From Haloferax profundi (GTDB lineage Archaea > Halobacteriota > Halobacteria > Halobacteriales > Haloferacaceae), in assembly GCF_001469865.1 (NCBI RefSeq), contig NZ_LOPV01000378.1, positions 1-38,097 on the forward strand: a stretch of DNA of 38,097 nt. The letters run 5' to 3'. Made by a program: the position numbers and the translations under genes. The notes under the pieces were generated by a model. That model was not told where the DNA came from and made no database searches. It saw only the letters and a program-made list of their open reading frames with translations. Position 1 is the stretch's first letter; each line of letters starts with the position of its first letter. This document shows positions 32,292 through 38,097 of this stretch, in pieces.

Positions 32292-32675
32292 ATGCGCCTC
32301 GCGCTTATCGCCCACGACGAAAAGAAACCGGACCTCATCGAGTTCGCCGAGGAACGAAAGGATGACCTCGAACAGTTCGAACTCATGGCGACGGGGACGA
32401 CGGGACAGCGACTCATCGACGCGACGGGACTCGACATCGAACGCAAGCAGTCGGGGCCACTCGGCGGCGACATGCAAATCGGTGCGGAGATAGCGAGTGA
32501 GACCTGTGACGGCGTCATCTTCCTCCGCGACCCACTGACTGCACAACCCCACGAACCCGACATCACCGCACTCCTGCGCATCTGTGACGTTCACCAGACA
32601 CCGCTCGCGACGAACCTCGCTAGCGCAGACGCCGTCCTCGACGAACTCGTCGACCAGTTGGCCGGCAGAGAATAA
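32292..32675 (+). CDS. mgsA: Methylglyoxal synthase
   Basis: 127 aa from ATG 32292, placed by the TATA box. All catalytic positions of E. coli MgsA are present with a constant offset of 11: H8 (H19), D60 in GGDMQ (D71), H87 (H98) and D90 (D101). The phosphate-binding TGTTGQRL and SGPLGGD are also intact. The enzyme removes phosphate from dihydroxyacetone phosphate to give methylglyoxal, a relief valve when triose phosphates accumulate, for instance during growth on glycerol or sugars. Phosphate inhibition is typical of the family. It is a compact protein near the minimal length. No methylglyoxal-detoxifying gene is adjacent. Confidence 0.93.
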   Translation: MRLALIAHDEKKPDLIEFAEERKDDLEQFELMATGTTGQRLIDATGLDIERKQSGPLGGDMQIGAEIASETCDGVIFLRDPLTAQPHEPDITALLRICDVHQTPLATNLASADAVLDELVDQLAGRE

Positions 32676-32765
32676 CCCCGCCGAGGAAACCAGTCGGTCG
32701 GCCGAACCGTATCAGTCCTGAGAATAGCAGCGTACGCTTAATTATCAGAACGAAGAAGCGACAGT

Positions 32766-33197
32766 ATGCACGCTGCGACTCGTCTCGGAGTGACGTTCGT
32801 GCTGGTGGCCGTAGTCGCGACTGCGCCCGTCGCTGCGGCGAGTGGACCAACTTCGCCGTGCTTCCCCGGCGAGGGTCACCAGTTCGACATCGGGAGTGAG
32901 GGTGCCAGCATCGACCTCGTGGTCTTCCTCTCGATGTTCGAGAACCTCGGTGAAGCGGGTGGATTCGGGATGGAAGCGAGCGGCGGTATCGGCAACGAGT
33001 CTATCATCCAACTCCGCGCCGGTGTCGCGTTCGACGGCGTCGGCCCCGCGACGGAGTTCCTCTCCAACCCGTTCTCGCGGTTCAGCGTCGTCTACGACTA
33101 CTCGATGAACCTCCCGATGTTCGAACCGTCTGGGTTCGATTCGTCCTACGAAGACGACGGGTCGCCGGTGAGTGGCCTGAAGACGAAGGCGTGTTAG
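32766..33197 (+). CDS. Small exported protein
   Basis: 143 aa. The first 25 residues (MHAATRLGVTFVLVAVVATAPVAAASG) are a classical Sec signal peptide with cleavage likely after AAA; there is no twin arginine and no lipobox. The mature part is rich in Gly/Phe/Ser and ends with a cysteine; a second Cys near the mature N-terminus (SPCFPGEG) could form a disulfide with it. No family is recognised with certainty (perhaps DUF7332, from memory). A TATA-like TTAATTATC (about 32737-32745) precedes it. Its TAG overlaps the stop of the convergent nth gene by 4 nt. Confidence 0.8.
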   Translation: MHAATRLGVTFVLVAVVATAPVAAASGPTSPCFPGEGHQFDIGSEGASIDLVVFLSMFENLGEAGGFGMEASGGIGNESIIQLRAGVAFDGVGPATEFLSNPFSRFSVVYDYSMNLPMFEPSGFDSSYEDDGSPVSGLKTKAC

Positions 33198-34039
33198 TTG
33201 TCTACCGAGGAGGGGTCGACGACGGTCATCGTCTCTGAATCGACACCGACTCTGTCGCACACGTCCGCCATCGGACACTCGTCTGTCCCGTCGAGACACG
33301 CAGGCTTTCGCGCCGTACAGTACTCTCTGCCGAACTGAATCATCGCGGTGTGGCCGAACCCGCACTTCTCCGCCGGGACGTCGTGTTCGAGATACTCCCG
33401 GACCGTCTCGTGGTCGGCGTCAGCGGGTGCGAGGCCGATGCGACGGGTGATTCGATGGACGTGCGTATCGACGGGGAAGACACCACCGCGTCCGCCCGCG
33501 AAGAGTAAGACGCAGTCTGCCGTCTTCGGGCCGACACCCTTCATCTCCAGCAGTCGGTCACGGACCTCTGACGGGTCGGCGTCGCGGACGTAGCGGTCGA
33601 AGTCTGCTTCGCTCCCGAAGTCGGCCAGCACGTCCTCGGCGACGCCGATGATGAGGCTCGACTTCTGGTTGTAGAGACCGGCCGAGCGAATCGCGTCGAC
33701 GAGTTCGTCGCGGTCCGCGGCGGCGAGTGATTCGGCGAGGTCGTGTTCTCGCGAGACAGTCTCACTCGAATCGTCTGTCGAACTGTCACCGTAACGAGCC
33801 ATCAACTCGTCGTGTGCGGGTTGGCTGGCCTTGTCGCTCGTGTTCTGGCTGAGAATCGTTCGGACGAGACACTCGAAGCCACCCTGTCCGCCGTAGGCTT
33901 TCCGCCAGTACAGGTCACCGAGTCGGTCGACCACGACTTCTGCACGGGTCGCACCTTCGGACGTCGCCGCCTCGAAGACGGCGTCTCGGCCACCTCCGGC
34001 AGGGCCACCACTGATGTTTTCAGAGGGTTCTTCGGGCAT
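33194..34039 (-). CDS. nth: Endonuclease III-type DNA glycosylase/AP lyase
   Basis: 281 aa, ATG 34039. Helix-hairpin-helix LLEMKGVGPKTADCVLLF carries the lyase lysine K172. The GPD region FPVDTHVHRITRRIG carries the catalytic D191, 19 residues on (18 in E. coli Nth). The Fe-S cluster loop is C-x6-C-x6-C-x5-C, with the middle spacing longer than the x2 of E. coli. The enzyme excises oxidised pyrimidines and nicks abasic sites. A helical insertion rich in Ser/Asp (about residues 82-97) is probably halophile-specific. It is close to the DUF371 gene upstream (42 nt), so the pair may be co-transcribed. Confidence 0.92.
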   Translation of the reverse strand: MPEEPSENISGGPAGGGRDAVFEAATSEGATRAEVVVDRLGDLYWRKAYGGQGGFECLVRTILSQNTSDKASQPAHDELMARYGDSSTDDSSETVSREHDLAESLAAADRDELVDAIRSAGLYNQKSSLIIGVAEDVLADFGSEADFDRYVRDADPSEVRDRLLEMKGVGPKTADCVLLFAGGRGGVFPVDTHVHRITRRIGLAPADADHETVREYLEHDVPAEKCGFGHTAMIQFGREYCTARKPACLDGTDECPMADVCDRVGVDSETMTVVDPSSVDN

Positions 34040-34081
34040 GAGAAGCAGTTACGACCCGACGGTGAAAAGCACTCTCCGGTG

Positions 34082-34507
34082 TTATTCGACGCGAATCGTG
34101 AGCGTGAGGTCGGCACCCGATGCCAGCGCTGCGACGAGTTCGTCGTCGAACCCGTCCGCCGCGTGGTCGGCTCCGACCATCCCGGTTCGGTCGTCGACGT
34201 AGTCACTCGTCCGGAAGACGATGCTTCGGTCGCCGTCGAAGGTCAAGTCGGGGTGGCCTCGCCCGCGAACGGTCTGCTCGTACGTCTGCTCACCTGTCTC
34301 CACGGTCACGGTCACAGCGATAGTCGCGTCGTGGGTCTGGCACGCGTCGACGAACTCGTCGGCGAAGTCGGCGGGCGTTCGGTCGGCCTCGATGGCGAGA
34401 ATGCAGTCACCAGCAGGGGTCAACCAATCGTCACTCGTCACTTCGAACGTACTCACGTGTTCGGCGCGCACGTGTTCGTGCCCGCGGGCGCGGATGACCT
34501 CGTCCAT
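34082..34507 (-). CDS. DUF371-family protein
   Basis: 141 aa, ATG 34507. The family pattern is visible: an N-terminal ARGHEHVRAEHVSTFEVT, then WLTPAGDCILAIEADRTPADF, then VRGRGHPDLTF and the repeated beta-strand segment IVFRTSDYVDDRTGMVGADHAADG. DUF371 is an archaeal family without known function. The GDC-x-L-x-I core and the glycine/His-rich loops suggest a small enzyme or binding fold. It is upstream of nth by 42 nt and probably in the same transcript. A TATA-like GTGCTAAAC (about 34528-34536, minus strand) is about 25 nt ahead. Confidence 0.85.
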   Translation of the reverse strand: MDEVIRARGHEHVRAEHVSTFEVTSDDWLTPAGDCILAIEADRTPADFADEFVDACQTHDATIAVTVTVETGEQTYEQTVRGRGHPDLTFDGDRSIVFRTSDYVDDRTGMVGADHAADGFDDELVAALASGADLTLTIRVE

Positions 34508-34806
34508 GCTGTGCCGTGCGTGATGGGTCGGTTTAGCACCCTCGATTCGAGCGCTTTTTATATACTTCTATGGTAATGGGTAACATGGCAAATACGCCGG
34601 GTACGAGCGGTGTGGTAACTGTTTTCACCCGAATAGTCACCGAAGTATTTATTAGCCAGACGCTTGTATGAACATGTACCTGAGCGCCTCCGGCGTTCCG
34701 GCGGCATAGCACGCAGAATGATCGGGAATTCTTATCCACGGTCGATTGCACTCCAACGAGCAGCCGCCACGCCCGGAGCGGTGATGGTATCGAGGATTGA
34801 TTACGC
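34508..34806 (+). other. Intergenic region with a probable long leader of the coiled-coil gene
   Basis: About 300 bp. TTTTTATATAC (34555-34565) is a bidirectional TATA-like element. TATTTATTAG (34646-34655) is a clear TATA box, but it lies about 155 nt before the next gene. ATG 34674 falls at leaderless distance and opens a 12-codon frame (MYLSASGVPAA, stop 34707-34709), so the mRNA may begin with a tiny ORF. A GC-rich segment, GCCTCCGGCGTTCCGGCGGC (34688-34707), and a CCGCC...GCGG pair (34766-34783) could form RNA structure. This could also be a small RNA; I cannot decide. Confidence 0.4.
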
Positions 34807-35730
34807 ATGGTAACGAAGCAGGAAGTGCTTGCCGAGTTCGACGTCCAGGAACTCGAAGAGTCACGAAACATCGATCTCCAAGAAGAAAAGCTCGAGAGCG
34901 GCTCGAAAGGCGAACTCATCAAACTTGCCGGTCAACTCCGTGACCGCCGCAACGAACTGAACCAGATGGCTTCTGAACGCGCCTCCAAGCGCGACGACCT
35001 CAACGCGATGACTCGCGAGAAGGTCGACGAGGCGCAGAAGCACCGCGAGCAGCGCGACGAGATGAACTCGCAGGTGCAGGAGCACAAGAACAAGCGCAAC
35101 GAGCTCAACGCCAAGGCGAACGAGCTGTTCGACGAGGTCGACGAGATGAAGAGCGACCTCGAACTCGACGACGGCAAGGACATCGACGAGCTCAAAGAGG
35201 AGATCGAGCAACTCGAGTTCCGCCAGCAGACCGAAGTTCTCTCGACAGAAGACGAGCGCGAACTCATCGAGAAGATCGAGAACAAGCGCGACGAACTTCG
35301 TCAGAAGAAGGACAAGGTCGAAGAGAGCGGTGACCTCGAAGAGCTCATCGCCGAGGCCGAAGAGGTCCGCTCCGAAGCGTCCCAGCACCACCAGAAAGTC
35401 ACCGAACTCGCTGACGACGCCCAAGAGCACCACAACCAGATGATCGAGGCCTACCGCGAGGCCGACGACATCCGTGACAAGGCCGACGAGATGCACGAGC
35501 TCTTCGTCGAGGCCCAGGAAGCGGCCGACCGCCACCACGAGGACTTCGTCCGCGTCCAGAAGCGCCTCCGCGAACTCGACAAGAAGGAAGAGCGCCAGCG
35601 CAAGGACTCCCGTGCCGAAGAGCGCGAGGCCGCAAAGGCCGAGGCCGAGGAGATCTACCAGAAGTTCAAGGAAGGCGAGACCCTCGAGACCGAGGACCTC
35701 ATGAAGCTGCAGAAGGCCGGTCTGCTCTAA
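34807..35730 (+). CDS. Archaeal coiled-coil protein (COG1340 type)
   Basis: 307 aa, ATG 34807. From about residue 15 to 290 it is an almost unbroken heptad-rich, Glu/Lys/Arg-rich coiled coil (for example LAGQLRDRRNELNQMASERASKRDDLNAMTREKVDE). A possible break is the segment LELDDGKDIDELKEEIEQLEFRQQTEVLSTEDE, a helical hairpin conserved in the archaeal family. The short C-terminal tail FKEGETLETEDLMKLQKAGLL is also typical. No ATPase head domains are present, so it is not an SMC. The family is nearly universal in archaea and its function is unknown. Rich use of GAG and AAG codons and a strong TATA suggest high expression. Confidence 0.9.
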   Translation: MVTKQEVLAEFDVQELEESRNIDLQEEKLESGSKGELIKLAGQLRDRRNELNQMASERASKRDDLNAMTREKVDEAQKHREQRDEMNSQVQEHKNKRNELNAKANELFDEVDEMKSDLELDDGKDIDELKEEIEQLEFRQQTEVLSTEDERELIEKIENKRDELRQKKDKVEESGDLEELIAEAEEVRSEASQHHQKVTELADDAQEHHNQMIEAYREADDIRDKADEMHELFVEAQEAADRHHEDFVRVQKRLRELDKKEERQRKDSRAEEREAAKAEAEEIYQKFKEGETLETEDLMKLQKAGLL

Positions 35731-35772
35731 GCTCGGTTTACTTCTCTCTCTTCGTCGCACACGCGACGTGTC

Positions 35773-35782
35773 ATTTTTATAG
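35773..35782 (+). promoter_or_regulatory. TATA box for sppA
   Basis: ATTTTTATAG predicts transcription starting at about 35803-35806, exactly where a minimal ORF (ATG 35806, MGDSP) begins. Its TGA overlaps the GTG of sppA. Confidence 0.6.
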
Positions 35783-35819
35783 CGCCCGCGCCCGGAGCCA
35801 CAGGTATGGGTGACTCACC

Positions 35820-36821
35820 GTGACGGACCAACTCACGCGTCTCTTCCGACTCGCTGTCGTACTCGTCGTGACCGTGCTCGCAGCACTCGTCGGTTGGGTG
35901 CTCTTCTTCTCGGTTCCGACTGACCTCGCCGACCTCTTCGGCGTCCTTCTGGTCGTCGGGACTGTCGTCGTCGCACTCCGCGTCGGTGGCAGACTCGCAG
36001 CGTCGGCGTTCCCCTCCTACGATGTGGCCGAAGTCGCCGTCGAAGGACCCATCTCCCGCGACGGTGGGTCTGGGCCGATACCGGGTCGAGGGAGTGGGAC
36101 GCCCGCAGACGATATCGTCGAACAAATCGACGCCGCTGCGGACGACGAGAACGCCGAAGCACTCCTCATCAAACTCAACACGCCCGGCGGCGAGGTGCTG
36201 TCGAGCGACGATATCCGACGCGCCGCGGCCGAATTCGACGGCCCGACCGTCGCCTACGCCACCGACGTGTGCGCTTCCGGTGGCTATTGGATTGCCAGCG
36301 GGTGCGACGAGTTGTGGACGCACGACGCGAGCATCGTCGGGTCGATCGGTGTCATCGGGTCGTCGGTCAACGCGTCTGAACTCGCGGACAAAGTCGGCAT
36401 CTCCTACGAGCGGTTCGCAGCAGGGAAGTACAAAGACGCCGGGAACGTCCTGAAAGAACCCTCCGAAGACGAACGCGCCTACCTGCAAGGCCTCATCGAC
36501 GACTACTACGAGGACTTCGTCGAACGCGTCGCCGAAGGCCGCGACATGGACCCCGAGACGATTCGGGATACCGAAGCGCGAGTCTACCTCGGCGACGAGG
36601 CACACGAACTCGGACTCGTCGACTCACTCGGGACGCGCGACGACGTCGAAGACAGACTCGCCGAACTCCTCGACCGAGACGAGGTTTCGGTTCAGGAGTT
36701 CACCCCGCAAGTCGGTCTCGCCGAGCGACTCCGCGGTGGCGCCGAGGGCGTAGCGTACGCCTTCGGAGCGGGCATCGCTTCGTCGCTCGACGTGGACGAC
36801 GGCTTTTCGTTTCGCTTCTGA
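35820..36821 (+). CDS. sppA: Signal peptide peptidase SppA (S49 family)
   Basis: 333 aa from GTG 35820. Two N-terminal hydrophobic segments (about 8-31 and 38-58) anchor it in the membrane. The catalytic serine is S153 in CASGGYW and the lysine K205 in GKYKD, 52 residues apart as in B. subtilis SppA (S147/K199). INTPGGEV and VGSIGVIG motifs are also present. It degrades signal peptides left after secretion and may process membrane proteins. Only one protease domain is present, as in archaeal and Bacillus forms. A 5-codon ORF directly upstream overlaps the start (GTGA). No partner gene; a DUF373 gene with its own TATA box follows. Confidence 0.93.
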   Translation: MTDQLTRLFRLAVVLVVTVLAALVGWVLFFSVPTDLADLFGVLLVVGTVVVALRVGGRLAASAFPSYDVAEVAVEGPISRDGGSGPIPGRGSGTPADDIVEQIDAAADDENAEALLIKLNTPGGEVLSSDDIRRAAAEFDGPTVAYATDVCASGGYWIASGCDELWTHDASIVGSIGVIGSSVNASELADKVGISYERFAAGKYKDAGNVLKEPSEDERAYLQGLIDDYYEDFVERVAEGRDMDPETIRDTEARVYLGDEAHELGLVDSLGTRDDVEDRLAELLDRDEVSVQEFTPQVGLAERLRGGAEGVAYAFGAGIASSLDVDDGFSFRF

Positions 36822-36833
36822 CGACTGGGAGGC

Positions 36834-36840
36834 TTTTTAG
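36834..36840 (+). promoter_or_regulatory. TATA box for the DUF373 gene
   Basis: TTTTTAG, 25-30 nt before GTG 36865, just after the sppA stop. It probably also acts as the sppA terminator T-run. Confidence 0.5.
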
Positions 36841-36864
36841 CCCGCGACTGCATTCATCTTCCAC

Positions 36865-37998
36865 GTGACAACGCTCGTCCTCTGTGTCGACCGGGCGAAC
36901 GATATCGGCCGAAAGTCCGGACTCTCGACGCCCGTCGTCGGGTGGGAAGCAGTTCGGTCGCTCGTCACCGACGTCGGCCTCGCCGACCCCGAGGATTCGA
37001 GCGTCAACTGCCTTCTCGAAGCCTTGCGCGTCACTCGGGAACTCCGGGACGAACGTGAGGATGCCGAAGTCGCCGTCATCTCGGGGACCAGTGAGACGGC
37101 GGTCGGTGCAGACAGAGCAGTCGCAGTCCAACTCGACGAGTTGGTTGCGACGTACGACGTGGAGTCCGCTGTCGTCGTCATCGACAGCGCAGAAGACGAA
37201 CGACTCGTCCCCGTCGTCGAGAGCAGACTGCGCGTCGACGCCGTCGACCGCGTCGTCGTTCGGCAGGCACACGACATCGAATCGACGTACTACCTACTCA
37301 AGCAGTTCCTCGCCGACGAGGAGTTGCGTTCGACGGTCCTCGTTCCCGTCGGCGTCGGGTTGCTACTCTTGCCGTTGTTACTCGTGCAGTTCACGCCGGC
37401 AGTCGCGTTGGCAGGACTCGCAGCGCTTCTCGGTGCGGTTCTCCTCTACAAGGGGCTCGCAATCGACGAGTTCCTCTCGAACGCACCCGAACAGGTCCGC
37501 GACGCACTCTACTCCGGACAGGTGTCAGTCGTCACCTACGCCGTCGCCGCGGGACTGGCTATCGTCGGTCTGTTCCTCGGTGCGCTGGCGATTCGTAACC
37601 CGGAGAACACCAGCGAGGAACTGCTGGTCCCGTCGCTCCTGTTCGTCTACCACACTGTCCCGTGGTTGGCGCTCGCGGCACTCACCGCCAGTGCGGGACG
37701 CCTCCTCGACGAACTCATCGGCAACGAAGTCGTCTCCACCTCGTACATGAACCTCCCGTTCGGCGTCATCGCCATCGGGTTGGTCCTCCGCGGGTTCGCG
37801 GGGTTCCTCCTCGAACGACAGGGTGAACTCGCACACCTCGTCCTTTTCGGACGACTCGAACTATCGCCAGTGCAACGACTGGTGTTGTTCATCCTCGCGG
37901 GTATCGTCATCAGTCTCGTCGGCGTCCGTATCTCTGCGACCGTCTCGGACGAGACGCTCGAAGACGTGACGGACGCGCGGGCGGAAAACGAGACGTAG
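36865..37998 (+). CDS. DUF373 integral membrane protein
   Basis: 377 aa from GTG 36865. A cytosolic N-terminal domain (about 1-150) has a Rossmann-like layout: TLVLCVDRANDIG, VAVISGTSETAVGADRAVAVQLDEL, AVVVIDSAEDERLVPVVESRL, VVVRQAHDIESTYYLLKQFL. It is followed by six or so hydrophobic helices (from VLVPVGVGLLLLPLLLVQF to LVLFILAGIVISLVGVRI). The DRANDIG start and the QAHDIESTYY motif identify DUF373, an archaeal family of unknown function. The nucleotide-like N-terminal fold joined to a membrane domain suggests a ligand-gated or signalling membrane protein, which is inference only. Confidence 0.9.
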   Translation: MTTLVLCVDRANDIGRKSGLSTPVVGWEAVRSLVTDVGLADPEDSSVNCLLEALRVTRELRDEREDAEVAVISGTSETAVGADRAVAVQLDELVATYDVESAVVVIDSAEDERLVPVVESRLRVDAVDRVVVRQAHDIESTYYLLKQFLADEELRSTVLVPVGVGLLLLPLLLVQFTPAVALAGLAALLGAVLLYKGLAIDEFLSNAPEQVRDALYSGQVSVVTYAVAAGLAIVGLFLGALAIRNPENTSEELLVPSLLFVYHTVPWLALAALTASAGRLLDELIGNEVVSTSYMNLPFGVIAIGLVLRGFAGFLLERQGELAHLVLFGRLELSPVQRLVLFILAGIVISLVGVRISATVSDETLEDVTDARAENET

Positions 37999-38097
37999 CG
38001 GCGACGAGGGGGAGGGTGACGGAGAGGACGACGAGTAGACTACCGGTAAGTCACACGGTGGATGCGTCGCGGAGAGAACACACGAAACAGGCCCGAC
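37999..38097. other. Right end of the window
   Basis: About 100 bp after the DUF373 stop. I see no gene start, T-run or hairpin I would defend. Confidence 0.6.

Noticed and set aside
34570-34671. A 33-codon ORF (MVMGNMANTPG...) upstream of the coiled-coil gene
   Set aside because: Its ATG is only about 10 nt after the TATA-like element, so it would not be in a transcript from there. No SD or recognisable family.

Overview
This is chromosomal core DNA of a halophilic archaeon, most probably Haloferax or a close relative. The base composition is strongly GC-rich, the proteins are very acidic, and TATA boxes commonly lie about 25 nt ahead of start codons (leaderless mRNAs). The order mre11-rad50-(3 small genes)-polB-sufC-sufB-sufD, followed further on by gltB, proS and an aCPSF1 gene, matches what I remember of the Haloferax volcanii chromosome. 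This is recall, not a database comparison.

Left part (1-11.4 kb): the 3' end of mre11 overlaps rad50 by 4 nt. Three small minus-strand genes of unknown function follow, then an intein-free family B DNA polymerase and the sufCBD iron-sulfur assembly operon. Middle-left (11.4-16.3 kb): an AstE/AspA-type zinc hydrolase; a ferritin-like gene coupled to a DtxR-like regulator whose usual metal ligands appear to be gone and which has gained a four-cysteine motif; and a minus-strand sulfur cluster (DsrE-like, TusA-like, SQR-like flavoprotein, DUF1641) with a dyad in its promoter. These neighbours suggest an iron and sulfur handling region.

Middle (16.3-22.6 kb): a tRNA-Gln(UUG) gene whose 3' end is repeated twice downstream at about 100-bp spacing and whose 5' end is repeated 60 bp upstream, so it looks like a scarred attachment site. 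Then come an FkbM-type methyltransferase, an alaX-like editing gene overlapping a DUF3179 gene, an HD-domain hydrolase, a sugar-epimerase-like protein, a MazG/HisE-like pyrophosphohydrolase and two overlapping unknown genes.

Right part (22.6-38.1 kb): gltB (single-gene glutamate synthase), proS, two unknown genes, the RNA 3'-end processing/termination nuclease aCPSF1 (FttA), methylglyoxal synthase, a small exported protein, endonuclease III, DUF371, a long coiled-coil protein, SppA and a DUF373 membrane protein. Most of the window is housekeeping. The least ordinary parts are the cysteine-bearing DtxR homologue with its ferritin-like partner, the sulfur cluster with its operator-like dyad, the decayed tRNA-Gln repeats, and PCNA-binding-like motifs at both ends of PolB. 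I saw no CRISPR array, insertion sequence or prophage gene.
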